NCBI GenBank assembly: GCA_030770425.1
Contig: JASJFT010000003.1
Span: 62,001 to 126,000, forward strand
DNA length: 64,000 nt
From: Darksidea phi
Lineage: Eukaryota > Ascomycota > Dothideomycetes > Pleosporales > Lentitheciaceae
Reading direction: 5' to 3'
Made by a program: the position numbers and the translations under genes. Each line of letters starts with the position of its first letter. Position 1 is the first letter of the stretch. Positions 13,124-25,471 of this stretch are shown piece after piece. The notes beneath the pieces are model-generated. The model was given only the letters and a program-made list of their open reading frames with translations, was not told the origin of the DNA and did not search any database.

Positions 13124-13736
13124 CTAGCGAAAGATTGGACTTTGATGGTAAATGTTATCAGTCGGACCACCATTCGCATGCCCGGAGAACGGGCCGCCAG
13201 TTTTAGCTTCGGCGAGAGGATCCGTGCTAGTCGCGCAATGACAGACGAGTGAGATAAGGAATGAGGATGTTGATAAGTAATTACAGGCGGTCTGTCGCCT
13301 ATATTGCCGTACTGAGGATACCTAAGTAGAGTGCGGGTAGTCCAGGCAATGACTCTATCCACGTGCTTCGTGTAGGCTATCCAAAAGTTCTCCATATATT
13401 CCGTGCTCTTAACATGCAGACGCGCAGCGGTGTGACGCCATCAAGATGGCTCCTCACAGTATAGCCAGGGTCTGGGTGTACGAAAAGCCCGTTCCAGGTG
13501 AAGCCCCATTGATGCGTCGTCTTAAGAAGGATCGGTAGGGCGAAAGCTTGCAGGGCATCGAGGGCGCTGGTGGCGACAGTTCAGTCCAGAGAAGGCTTAT
13601 ACTGCGTTTACCAATGGGGTGTGGCGAGGTCTGAAGTCCGACTTACCAAAGGGATGCCGACACCAACGACCAGTACTACACAAGTAACGCTGAAAACTCG
13701 AAAATCTTTTGGAAGGAAGTTCGTTGAAACCGCCAT
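13124..13736 (-). CDS. Candidate four-exon small membrane-anchored protein
   Basis: A gene model found by splice reading, not by a long open frame. Exons 13736-13612, 13566-13458, 13407-13322 and 13226-13124 sum to 423 nt and give 140 aa with no internal stop. Introns are 45, 50 and 95 nt with GT donors (gtaaac, gtgagg, gtatcc) and AG acceptors. The product starts MAVSTNFLPKDFRVFSVTC with a hydrophobic stretch at about 14-30, then CALDALQAFALPILLKTTHQ, a Trp/Tyr-rich middle (FTWNGLFVHPDPGY) and a hydrophilic Gly/Pro tail. I recognise no family. All phases agree, which supports it, but the donors are weak and chance cannot be excluded. A read-through of the last intron would give a different C terminus. 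Confidence 0.35.
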
Positions 13737-15395
13737 TTCGAATGCCTTTGAGCAGCAGGGAGCGAGAAGAAACGAGATGACCGGCAAGCTGGTTGAAGGG
13801 CCACCCTAATAAGCCTCAACGAAATAGTATGCGATTGAATTGACTAGATGGTCTGCCCGGAGGATCCGCCTCGGCCCAAGAGCTGAATGCTCGGCCGACT
13901 GTTCCCCTTGGTGAATACTCTACACACTCTTCCAACTGGTCAGTACACCGTTATTCCATAGTGGAGACGCCGGCCGATGCATGCCCCATGTCCGTACCAA
14001 ACATGAGACCTCTGGAGGCTGGCTGGGTGTGAAACTAGATCTAGCGATGTCAGCGCCGTTTTAACTAAGCTCAGGTATATATTAGAAGCCGCGTACACCC
14101 TGAAACCGCGCACCTGCACGAAAGTCGTGAATTGTATCAACACTACTCTATTCTCCATGGATCCACGCGACCTAGCAATATCGCAAGTGCTTTCCAACCT
14201 CTCTATAGGCAAATATAGTAGTAGAAGGGCTGCAGATAAAACCTATAATATTCCTAAAATTAATGTCCGTCCCTGGGTAGCGAGACACCCTCTGTAGCGA
14301 GGGGTAGCACTGGACCTCGGCTGCTGATTACCTAAGCGTAAGCTCTCCCCCCGATTTTTGCTCGTCCGCGGGAGAGATGTCGAGCTCAGCACCCTTTCGC
14401 AGAGATTGGGGGCAACGGCTCTGGTAAATACAATGAGGGATGTGCTGTTGAGGACGTCGATGCTGTGCGCTGTCGCACATAGATGAAGGTCAGAACCCTA
14501 ACTCGTATGAATGGCCGACAAGCCGTTTCCTTTCCCATAACTCTTTCGTATATTGATATCACTCAATGACCAGCGACCCGGAACGCCCGTCTACTTTGTC
14601 GCCACACCCTATCCTAACACCCTCTTCAGTGCTGGTTTTCAGGTATTTACAGGTTATCATAGAGTACACTTCTTACAATAGCATAATTGCGCAATGCAGC
14701 TTTTCTTAGTAAGAAAAAAGCCCTCTTCCAAATTGCTAGCTTGACCCTCCATTGAAATGATGGCAGAATTTCTACCCATCTGTGACATTGCGATGGAGTG
14801 AACATACCTTTTCAAAGGGGTGCCGTCACCTCGAAGCTCGGGAAGGTCACACGACTACAGAAGAGGGGAAGCTCAATGTAGCGGGTGAAGGATTCATCAA
14901 CTAGGTTCATACATTTGCCTAAGCTTCGCAGGGTCATGATCGCGAGAACACTAGGAACTGAGGCAAGACACTTCACCGCCACCGAAGCAGTCCAATGATC
15001 AAAGCCGCCTTGAGAAATAACATCAAGATAGCATTAGGCAAAGTCTATTAACGGTAAGTTTTGTTGCGAGAGCAAGCGAGGTTCTTCTATCGGCGAAGAG
15101 GCCTCATTTCAGGAACACAGTGTGAAAAGTGCGTTGGGGGCCTCGATCTGTTTGATAGCGCTGATTATCGTTCCAAGTATCAATACCGGAAATCTATGAT
15201 CTATAGGTAAACGTCCTAAACGCCCCAATGTCCAAAATGGTGCGACACTAGTGGATCGCCAAAACACTTGGCAGTTCACCGCATGCTGACATATTCGACT
15301 TCTTCCACGAGCAACGTCTGAAGCCACTTCACTTTGAAACAAACAAGAATGCTGTTCCAATACTAAACAGTTGCTCATCTAGTCAGCCATACACC
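13737..15395. other. Intergenic upstream of the Zn2Cys6 gene
   Basis: About 1.66 kb with only short frames lacking motifs on either strand. It presumably holds divergent promoter sequence for the candidate gene at 13124-13736 and the transcription factor. No repeat or RNA gene seen. Confidence 0.4.
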
Positions 15396-17632
15396 ATGAG
15401 CTCAATCGATGCGAGAGCCCAACCAGCGGCCGGCCCAGCTATTCACCGGTACGCATGTCTACGCTGTCGATCACGCCGCGTAAAATGCGATAAAGTGCTC
15501 ACCGGATGCGCTCATTGCGCCAGCCACGGTGCGCAGTGCGTGTACTCGGCCAGACGCCCGAGGATGTCAACCAAGGAGTCGCAGGTGCATAGAGGTCAGA
15601 GGTCGTTGCTACCAGCGTCAAGTAAACCACCAATACTATTGAGTGCCGAGGTAATCCTAGAAAATGAGGCGAGAGCATCCGAGCACAGCGCTTCTGATGA
15701 GGAGGATACGATTATCTTAAGAGAGCTTCGAGATGGCCTGTACGAAGCTAGCAAGGATAGAGATGGCGGAATCGTGGTTGGGCCTCCTGGGAATCCTGAA
15801 ATTGTCGATGGCGAAGGGATCAAGCAGGTGAGGGATTGTCTTTGCACGAGCCGGAACCGCTTGGGTATGGAACATCATGTGGCTAATATTCTAGGTAACA
15901 TATTTCGACACTATACTCTCACCAAAGTTCAGTGCGAACGATGAAGGCTTGCAATCGGGATCATTTGAACGGGTAAACAATATGGACGCAAGCTCTCTCC
16001 TCTTGAAGGGATCGTCGGGCTCGAAGCACGATATACGCACTAATCACCCGCCTCCCACTGTGATGCTTGTGCTGTGGGACCACTACTCCCGCCACGTGGA
16101 CAGGATGGCCAAAGTTCTATACAAGCCAGCGGTGCAAGTGTTGGTTACGCAAGCAGCAAAGGACATCAACTCGATTAAAGCGGTCGAAACACCGTTGCTC
16201 TATGCGATTTGGTGAGTCTGAATAGAGGATCAGAAAGCTGGCTGGTTCTTATAATGAATGTCGCTAACATTGCGAAAGGCTCGCCGCAGCTATGTCCCTA
16301 TCTGCTGAAGAGTGTCAGCAACTACACAAAGAAGAGAAAACCCATCTAACTCGCAGATACAGGCGCTCTCTCGAAGACGCCCTTGTCAGCGCGGGATGGA
16401 TGACAACGCAAAACATACTCGTTCTCCAGAGCCTCACTCTATACTTATTCTTCACCTCTGAGTACTCACAATCGACATGGATCCTAAATGGCATCGCTCT
16501 AAGTATAGCTCAAACAATGGGCTTACATTCCGAAAGCACATCAGCTTCCACAAGCATCATCGAAACCGAAATGCGTCGTCGCGTCTGGTGGACACTCTGC
16601 CAACTCGACATCCGCATCTCAGCAAACTGCAGTCTAGAATCTCACGTCCCCCACATCACAACCACACCCCTCCCCTTGCATGTCAACGACACCGATCTCC
16701 AACTCTTCACGCAAACCCGCACCCTCACCGAACGCAACGAGTTTACAGACATGACGCTCGCCCTCGTCAAGATGGAAGCCGCCAAAACCACTCTCTGTTT
16801 CGAACGCTCCACCACGACGCGAGAAAAGAAAGAACAGATCGTAAACGACCAGCTCAAACGCTACGAGCACACCTACCTCACATACTTCGACGCCAACTCC
16901 GAACTACACAAGATCTGCAAACTCGGTACGCGCTTCATCATGATGCAGCTCCGGAAAATGCTCTACGATGCCTTTCCCGAACCCAACGCGCTATATGACG
17001 ACGGAATCGACATTCCAGAATCCCTCATCGTACACAACACTGATGTGCTCGAAATCGCGTACCAGCTCCCATGCAGGTACAAGCAGTACGGTTGGTTCTT
17101 CCGCTGCAAGTACACGCAATGGCACGCGTTAGCCTACCTCTTAATCCAAATGTGCAAATACACACAAGGCGCTGCGGTAGACCGCGCGTGGAGTGTACTC
17201 GATGCCGTGTTTGCTCATTGGGAAAAGATCGGTATAATAAGTCGGATAGGGAATGAGCAGCTCGGCAAGAAGCCTGTGAGCAAATTGTGGAAACCGTTGT
17301 TAGTACTTTTCGAGCGAGCGCGCGAGGCGCGGAAAAGAGGGCTGCAGCTTTCGAGTGCGTTGGATACGCCATCGACGCTTAGTACGGGATATAACACGAC
17401 GGATATGACGCCAGAAAGCTTGCAGCAGCATTTTCTGGCTGGAGACGTACCGCTTCAACATGGGCTTATAGGGGATCCATTCTTGGGCTCGGTGGATGAC
17501 CTTGGTACGGAGATGAATTGGGAACAATTGGATGAGTGGGCCAAGAGTTTTCAAGACGGTTATGAGCAGCAGAGACACCAGAGTGCGGTCTGTGAGGATC
17601 AAGACATGATAGGCGGTCTTAATTGGTGGTAG
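15396..17632 (+). CDS. Zn2Cys6 fungal transcription factor
   Basis: Nuclear DNA-binding regulator. Exons 15396-15827, 15895-16211 and 16279-17632 (introns 67 nt) join in frame to 700 aa. The binuclear zinc cluster has Cys 21, 24, 31, 38, 41 and 48 (C-x2-C-x6-C-x6-C-x2-C-x6-C) with the basic RSRRVKCDK stretch, and sits very close to the N terminus. The middle region carries the fungal-specific TF domain: the WILNGIALSIAQTMGLH segment and the MRRRVWWTLCQLDIRIS segment are characteristic. The first intron removes an apparent extension after GEGIKQ and joins to VTYFDTILSPKF. The C terminus is rich in Gln, Asp and Trp. It stands alone, with no adjacent biosynthetic genes to suggest its target. Confidence 0.92.
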
Positions 17633-17965
17633 AAGAGTTCCGGGCTAGCATAAAGAATCACATGCTCACTGCCAATACCCTACAGTATCTGCGCGCACAT
17701 CTATCTCCGCACTAACAATACAGATAACCCCTCGGTTCCTATTGCGACTAGTCGTTTTGCTAGCCTCGTGATGCGTCCTGAAGCTTTTGTGTACCTATCT
17801 AGGTTATAAATCACCTAGTGAACCCGCACGCGATATATAAGAAGTAATAATCGTATTGAAGCACGAGTACTGCGCGACCGCTAAACTAGCATACAATGTC
17901 AATAACAGACCGCCTACAAGACGCCAATGATTTTACAGAAAAAATGAACGTCTGGTATACATGTG
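17633..17965. other. Convergent intergenic spacer
   Basis: 333 nt between the 3' ends of the transcription factor and the orphan gene. AT-leaning, no gene or repeat seen. Confidence 0.5.
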
Positions 17966-20676
17966 CTAGAACCAAGTCTCCCTCAGTCTACTAGAACTAT
18001 GCCGACGACTATCCTTCCACGACAGCCAAGCCGTCATCTCCGTAGCACTTCTGACCACAGAGTTAACATCCGAATCAATCATATTGGGAACTTGCTCCGG
18101 CGCGGTAGAATCGTGTCTGTCAGCCACAACATTCGTAGGCGTAGTCTGGCTGACCTTAGGATCGTCCTGATTGGTTTGGGGTAGTGCTTGCGGAGTCGCC
18201 GGTGCTTGTGTGATGCCTTCCATAGGTGCTAGTGCAGGCTCAGGCGCGTCGCTCATGGGGCTGATTTGCTCGTCATCGAAGTCATCCTGCTCTTGCGAGT
18301 ACATGCTCATTGAATCGTCGTCCTGGGGAGTCCACTGCGGACCGGTCGATGCTTGTGGTGTACTCTCCGTCGCCTCAAGCGCGGGCGAAGAACTTGCCAA
18401 GCTAATCCATCCATCATTGTGTTGCTCCTGCTCTTCATGAATACTAGCCCAAAACTCCGCGAGTGCATCATCGATCTCCTCTAGCTCATGTTGCTCATCG
18501 ACACTATTCCAGAATTTTATGAAAGGTGAACTCATTGTTGGAGATGGAGAACCTTGTGCGTCCCTGCTTGGCAATTGGTTAGGGTTTCGGCTTCTTCGAA
18601 TAGCATTGATCGCCCGAGATTCGTCCTCTGTTGCATAAAATTCCGCGAGCGGATCCATAACAGAAGAAAGAGCGTCGTCGTCATCCCTGTTTGGTTCTGC
18701 AGTCTTGGGCTTTGCGTGGTTCGTAGGCTCATCTTGCTCCTCGTCTGGATCGTGGGTCCCGAGGCCCGTCGCGTCCGTGTTCGGATCCTGAGTATCGTTG
18801 TTCAAAATTTCTCTATCGACGGGGTGAGGGGGGTCAGTAGCATCCTCGTATGCCATGGCGTCTTCTACGATGAAATTACCCTCGACATCTCGAAACCGCA
18901 GCGATGCTACACCGTCGAGGAACACAACCCTACCCTCCTTCATACCTTTCGCCCAAACGGCACGTCTGTCGGCCACAACATTTGGAGGTGCTCCGTCTGA
19001 TACCACCATGATACCATGACGCGTTCTAATGATTCTAGTAGCGTCGGCTATCTCTGCCTCCGTCCAGTCCTCCCTTCCAAGTGGCCGAGGCGTATGAGTG
19101 GCTATGGCACAAATCAGCAAAGCCCATCCAGAGGAGTATTAGTAGCTCATGTCTCCGGTTCGAAGTGGTGCTCTCGTGCGAATTGCGACGAGGAAGCGAG
19201 GTGACGTACCAGGAACAGGCCTCAAGCGGCCTATATGAATACCCTCAGAGCCGCGTTCGTCACCATTTCCTGGAGTGCCATCGCTGTGATTTAGATCATC
19301 GTCGTTGTTCCCATGGTCATCATTGTTCCCCTGATCATCGTTGTTTCCCTGGTCATTATTGTTCCCGTGATCGTCATTGTTCCGCTGATTATCATTGTTT
19401 CGCCGACCGTCTCCGTTGTTGTTTACAACAGGCGCCCTTCCGTTGCAGCAACAGAAACAGCAAGAAAAACATTTGACGCAGCAGTTCCACAAGCTCTTGA
19501 AATTAATTCCTGCCCTCCTACGTCCACCTTGAGGCGCAGCTGCCTGTTGTATACCTGCCGAGTCTCCATTTTGGTCGGTATTGTCCTCGTCTAGTGCGAT
19601 GTTCGAGATAATACGCGGCGAAGACGGCGTGGTCGATTCTGTATTTTCAGGTGAAGTATATACTTCTAGTGCCTGTGTTAGAGTGACCGAACTGACATTT
19701 GACTGTGTTGTTTCTGCCAATGCATTCCTTCGCATATCGTCGGATCCTCGCTGGGTCATTTCGTCGGAACCCGATTCTGGATGCCTTTAGCGTGATTCCT
19801 ACCTCCTCGAGGCCTCAAACTTCTTGGTTCACGACGAAAAGAAAACTTACCAGGGCCTCCAGACCCTCCACGCATACTGCCCCACTGGATATTCACGTTG
19901 TTGCCATCCGGCTGTTTGGTGTGTGTGTCTCGTCGATTACGGACACTCTCCTCAATTTTGCATGACGCAAAAACCTTGATGGCCCTGCTCCTTACGATCT
20001 CGAGCCAGTGGAAGCATCTCTCCTTGGAAGGGGTTTGGTTCTTGTGAACATGCTTGACCAGCAATTTACCAAGACGTCGGCTACATAAGCATGTGCCGGA
20101 GGACGAAGAGTCGACAGGGTTTTGTACAGGCTGCACGTTCTGCAGAAAATGCTCTGTGGCCGGCACTAATGAAACTTCCGCTGAGGGGCCGGACAAGGGC
20201 GACGTAAGGCCATTCCAGCCGTCTTGAGAAATCTCTTTGAACGCTTGGGGGGGGATGGGTAAAGGTTTATCCTGCGCGGGAATAGGAAGGGAAGGAAGCC
20301 CCCTAGGAGCGGACCTGAATAGGGAGCCGACTGAGACCCATTCCTCGAGTCGCTTCCGGACTATAATCCCGTCGTGCACTGGTGCTGGCGGCTGGTGTTT
20401 TGGAAGAGGCAAATGTCGGAGCAATACAAGGCTGGCATCCTCCATGGCTATTGAGCCCTGGCCACCACCAAACGACGACAGAGACTTGCCAGTAGGAGGT
20501 ACAACAATATGGTCAAACGATGGTAAGTGTGTCGTGTAGATACGCAGGTTGTACGTTGTATTGTAAGACGCTGAAGATTGCCTCGCTCCTGACGATTGCT
20601 GGTTGTGAAGCGGATTTGTGTCCGAGGCCGTCGTCGTTTGACTAGCTTGTTCGGAAGGGCACCGGAGAGGAGTCAT
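17966..20676 (-). CDS. Orphan low-complexity protein with Cys cluster and Asn/Asp repeats
   Basis: Unrecognised. Exons 20676-19851, 19776-19210 and 19101-17966 join in frame to 842 aa; introns are 74 and 108 nt with clear gtaagt and gtacgt donors. The N-terminal third is Pro/Ser-rich with a basic segment ending in RGGSGGP. The middle has an extreme Cys cluster (NCCVKCFSCCFCCCNGRAP), then an Asn/Asp/Gly repeat. A compact region follows (LGREDWTEAEIADATRIIR, then GIMVVSDGAPPNVVADRRAVW and GRVVFLDGVASLRFRDVEG) that looks folded. The C terminus is acidic, rich in Asp/Glu/Gln/Ser. The Cys cluster could be palmitoylated or metal-binding; this is inference. An upstream exon (20846-20760, 41-nt intron) would extend the N terminus in frame to 885 aa. 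That intron is very short, so the ATG at 20676 is kept. Confidence 0.7.
19291..19410 (-). repeat. In-gene 18-nt repeats coding NNDDxG units
   Basis: Imperfect tandem copies of an 18-nt unit encode NNDDHG, NNNDQG, NNDDQG and similar hexapeptides, about six copies, in the middle exon of the orphan gene. Such tracts commonly vary in copy number. Confidence 0.75.
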
Positions 20677-21627
20677 CTTGCGTGGTGTTGGCAGGGGATC
20701 GTTTGTCAAGACCGATGCCTAACTCGGTCCAGCTGATTCGTTCTTCGTGTCTGACGCACCGTTGCCGGAGTTATCGGTAAGGGCATCTTCAGCCAACACT
20801 GCTTTGATGCTTCGAAACCGTCCGCCCTTTGCACAGTCAGCTTCATCTTTGATTCATGAGCATTGCAGCTCACTTTGCACTCCTCGATTCGAGGTGTGCG
20901 CCGAGAACCCGCAGTATCTTCACCGACCACTATCCTCAAAATCAGCCACACACTCCGTCACAAAAATACAGTTCCCAAAGGATCCGAGCGAGGAGAATAC
21001 GTACTCCTAGCAGGCGACTATTACCTGTCCTTGAAGCGAGCGGGATTCTGGGGTGTATGCAGCGATAGAGAAGAATCAATAAAGTACGGCAAGGCTGCTA
21101 GCGATGGACGAGATGTTGGGGTAGTAGTCTGAAGCTATCGCGCGAGAGGCTGATCAATATTCGGTAGAGAGAGAAAGGAGCGGGGAGGCGAGATGAAATG
21201 GGCGCAGACGAAGAGGGAAGGAGCGGTGTGGGCGCAAACAAACAGGGTAGGTCGGGCGGAAGGAAGTGAGTTGGCTGGGAGAGAATGAGGTAGATGAAGG
21301 AGGGGGTGCGAAGCTTATGATTTAGTCAACGGAAAAAGTGCAACAAGCAAAGCACCGAGGGAATAGATGAGCATTCTGATTTAGCCGACTACCTACTGTG
21401 GAGCTTTACCGAATAACGTTCAACCATGCCCATCAATCTATCAGACCATACTCTTCAGAGCTCAAAGTTCAGAAGCCGTAGCTCTTTAGTAACCCATGTC
21501 ATGCCCTTATCATATCCCATGAACGCCACCTAAATCGCGCGAGGCGAGAGAAAGATGATGTACCCATTACTCGTTAGACAAAACAAACGCACCCCGAAAC
21601 CGCAAATGCACCATCGATGCGATATGC
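20677..21627. other. Intergenic between orphan gene and cullin
   Basis: About 0.95 kb, with the orphan gene's promoter and the cullin 3' region. Purine-rich stretches occur around 21150-21310. A possible extra first exon for the orphan gene is at 20760-20846. Confidence 0.45.
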
Positions 21628-24232
21628 TTAGGCTAGGTAACCGAGCTCGTCTCCTTCCAGGCGCTCCAAATATTCCTTTTCGAGCAGAATGTCGATACAC
21701 TTTTTGATATCGGGAACTCGAGGCATGAAGCGGTTCTTGATCTGTTGAATAGTCTCCGAGACGAGCTGCTGGTGCTTCATCTTCTTGCGGGACTTCATAA
21801 TACGCACAATGGCCGACTGTGGACAATGTTAGCAGGTAAACTGATATTGGGATGACATCGACACATACCTGCATGAGCAGCTTTCGGTCCTCTTCGATGG
21901 TCTTGTGCGTATCCTCAACCTCCTGCTTCTGTTCACCCTTGATTGCGATGTTCAGATTCATCTTGATCTTCTTTGCCTTGAAGCCGAGGTTGAGTTTGTA
22001 GGTGGTACCGGGCACAGGCTTGGCCCCTTCTGGCTCGGCGGTCAAAACCTTCGCCTTGATGAAGACGCCAATGCTGGGATCCAAAGTCTCCTTGCCCAGC
22101 TTGGTGGCTTCGGCAATCTCGTCATATGTGACCGTGTCACTGTCATTGAACAGCAGCAAGATAGCCATCTGATAGGTCGAGACCTGAAGAGTAGGACACG
22201 CCTTTTGGCCCGCAACCTTACAATAATTGGCCTTCACTTCTCCTTTGGACAAGTGCCACAACCATGACAGCTTGCGACCTTGGTGCTTATTGTTGTAAAA
22301 GCGAGCGAAGCGCTCATAGGTCTGAACGATGAGCTGGGGTGGAGTGAAGTGCGTCGAAGGTGGAGTCAGTGGCCAGAAACCGGTACCGAGAACGTGATAA
22401 GTGGCGTCGACGCTAGACTTCAAATCTGCCTCGTCCAGTGTCTTCTCCAGCCAATCCTTGTAGGCTGCGTTAAGATCCTTTGAAATCTGCATGTCCTGGA
22501 ACATGCGTTGCAGCTTGTTGGTGTATTCGAAACCGCAGGCTTCTTTCAACTTGGAGATCATGGTGGTCTCAGCATCGTCAGAGGCAGAGGTGGCCTGCAC
22601 TAAGCGCTTGGCCAGCATGCGCGAGTAGAACTTCTGGAAGACATCCTTGTCTTCAATATATTTGAAGACGGTCATGACCTGGGATAGAAGCTTCTCCATA
22701 TTGTCCTCTTCGTTCATCTTGGCGCTTGATTTCTTGAGCAGAGTATCGGTGTACTTGGCGAGAAGCTCGGGCGACTTGTTGGAGCCAGACTTGCAGATCT
22801 TGTTTCGGTTAACAAACTCGCGGCAGGCGTTGTCTAGCGATCGCACAAACTCAGACTCGCCGTTGAAAGCGCGGTTGACGAGGTCCTGGTACTGGGTGTG
22901 GACCTCCAAGAGCGCGTCAACGTAGACCTTGGGCTCAATGGTGTCGCCCTCATCGGAGATTTTCTCCACGGCAGAGAGACCAGCCTTCCGGACGTGATTC
23001 TCGAAGCGGGTGCGCAGCGGGTCAAGGCCTTCGGGGATCCGTGCAAGGAGCTTGTACATGCGGCCAAGGTCATCCTGCTTGTCGTGATCGAGTAAGACCT
23101 GAAACTCTTCCCTAAGCGCTTGCGAGTGATTCGTAATGAGAGCCTGCTCGCAGGTGCGCATCAATGGCGACATGATCTCGTTAAGCAGGTAGAGCGGCAC
23201 GCGCTCCTTTTCCTCGTCGAGACGAGTCTCGGCCTTCTTCATGTACTCCACCACGCTGTTCTCCGCTAAGAACTGCTTAGACTCGTTGTCATAGTATTCC
23301 GAGGTAGCATCTAGGAACGGTTTCTCAAAGTACTCCTTGTACACATCGAGCGTCGACTTGGAGCTGTCCTGCTCGTCCAGACCAAGCGACACAAACGAGT
23401 CCACGACCGACTTGATGTATGACTGCTCGATCGTCTCGCCGTTCCGCTGCTTCTCGACCAGCCTCAGCACCGACCGCATGACCTGCTCCTGTGTCCCGAT
23501 AAACATGTCCTCTTTCCACCGCACTAGATGCAGCGTGTAGATGTCGTAGATATTCTTCTTACCCTCGTCCATCTCGCGCTTCACCCAATGCCGATTCAGG
23601 TATCGGAATAGGTGGTTATTGTACTGTCCGGCCATCGTGTACCGATTCCACTCCTTGATGTAGAAGGTGAGTAGCGCCTCGTCGACGTGCTCTTTTGAAC
23701 GGGCCTGCACATCCTTCAGATGCGACTTGAGGTACTCAATCAAGTGCTGGTACAGGTCCTCGCCCAGCAGATGGGCACCGCCGCGGTTGTTGTGCGTCGT
23801 GAACGAGGTGCCGGCGACGGCTTTTTGCGCTGTGCAGAAGTTGTGGATGGCCGTGTAAAGACCCATGTAAGTCTTCATGTCTATGCCGCTGCGCAGATCG
23901 GTCATGATCTTCTCGACGCCGGCTTCGAGATATGCCCATCTACAAGTTTCATTAGCACATGTTATCGCACGCCGCCTTCCTTGCAGCACTGTAATCCTAT
24001 TTTTCGAGGGTATAGTACGGTCGGGCGTGAATCTTGTCCCAAAGCGTCGAGCGGGGCTTGAAGCGACTTGTGTCACTGTTCATGTCGGCTAAGGATGGCG
24101 ACAGAGACAGAGTTGCAACGCCGCCGCATGAAAAGGCACATAGACAGGGCAGGAAGGAGGGAAACAAAGAACGGGAACGTACGTTGCTTTGACATCGTCC
24201 TTTGCAGGAACGGGGGGCATGGTGGTGGCCAT
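21628..24232 (-). CDS. cul1: Cullin-1, SCF ubiquitin ligase scaffold
   Basis: Scaffold of SCF E3 ubiquitin ligases, linking Skp1/F-box adaptors at its N terminus to the RING protein Rbx1 at its C terminus. Exons 24232-24183, 23939-21869 and 21816-21628 (introns 243 and 52 nt) join in frame to 769 aa, the normal length. The short first exon ([16 protein letters not shown]) splices to [13 protein letters not shown], the typical cullin-1 start; this is why I place the start at 24232 and not at an ATG inside the first intron. Adaptor-binding residues lie in the [12 protein letters not shown] region. The cullin homology domain includes [12 protein letters not shown] and the [10 protein letters not shown] segment. 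The last exon carries the neddylation site: Lys715 in [18 protein letters not shown]. It ends GDELGYLA, close to the family [11 protein letters not shown] ending. The cullin-1 type is chosen from overall pattern. Confidence 0.95.
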
Positions 24233-25471
24233 GGCGGAGGTGGAGGGGGGAGGCGTCGCGTGCACTAGGGCACTTTTCGAGGGCGACTTCTTCCGCTTGA
24301 AGAGCTTTATTTTCGAAACTGGACTGCGAGGAGCGAGGGAGTGTGGTGCGTCAGCGGCCGGTTATACGGGCGCTGGGGCGGAAGGTGCGGTTGCGTGGAG
24401 CTGTCGAGCTATGAAGAGCGGGCGCCGCACGCAGTGTTTTCCTGAAGGCTGCGATTTGGAGAGGAAGGACGGTGCACTCACACGGCCAACACGGTCATGG
24501 GACGAAGGCAGGGGAAGAGTAGTGCAAGAGTGAGGTCGGGCGGCGGCGATGTTTTGTGGTTCGCGGTGAGGTTAAGGCACCAGTTCTTGGCGCATCCCAT
24601 TCACTTCAACCTTGCCGCTAAGCTAGTCAGCAAAGGGAACTGTCGAATCAACCCGGTTTGTGAATCTCATGTCAGACGAAAAGTTAATATACCGTTCACA
24701 TAAACGTTTGCTTCCCATTTGCAGTCTTCTATCTGGTTCGATGCTATTGCATGGTTCAGTGACTGATATATTAGCCCGCGCGGGTGGCAAACCACCCCCC
24801 GGGTGCTAGCACTGTCTGGAATGCTCGCGGTCACGAGACAGCGTGAACAGCCTGCAGATGTCTTGCTGCATCACTATAGCTTCAACCATTGGTGCTTCGG
24901 CTACGCACACTGTAGTACAGCTTGTGGTGTGTAGGGCGATCAACGGTATTGGTCTTGGAGCTAAAGCTTCCATCGGTAACATCTGATCTTCGCTCTAATT
25001 GACATGAAATGCTGAGTTGAGACAGTACCGATATATTCAGCCGAATTATCTCTGGAGTATATCTGAGGGTCGTTCGAAGTGTAAAGTCTCAGGACCATTA
25101 CTGGTGACTGATCAACAGCAGGTGCAATACTAGCAAGTTGGCAGCTGGTAGATGCCGCTGGGATCTTCCTCGGTCAACCTAATCACCGTTAGCTATGTCG
25201 ACAAGGGTCCCTTCCACGTGGCCTAGACAACCCTTGGGAGTCTGGCTTTTTTCTTAGGGATACCATGCTCTCGGTCGCGATGTTGAACCGATGACGTCTT
25301 TGCAGTATCACCAAAACTCAATTCCAGTATAAGCTTGAGGCCCTTACGAACTGATCAGACAACCATCACGATTAGCAGCCGATAAGTCGTTCAGCCCACA
25401 TCAACCTATCTATCCACCACCAACTCTCCACTTCAAAACTATTCAACACCATACCCAAGACCACCCCCAAA
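24233..25471. other. Intergenic between cullin and cupin genes
   Basis: About 1.2 kb; divergent promoter region. The part next to the cullin is GC-rich and purine-biased; further right is AT-leaning. No gene or RNA seen. Confidence 0.45.

Noticed and set aside
15828..15944. Frame extension of the Zn2Cys6 gene past GEGIKQ
   Set aside because: It follows a clear gtgagg donor and soon stops; splicing to 15895 restores a long frame.
20760..20846. Additional 5' exon of the orphan gene (29 codons)
   Set aside because: The frame fits, but the intron would be only 41 nt with no good branch site; kept only as an alternative.
23940..24076. Apparent cullin start inside intron 1 (frame opening [11 protein letters not shown])
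   Set aside because: That frame reads intron sequence; the exon at 24183-24232 supplies the conserved KATW lead-in in phase.
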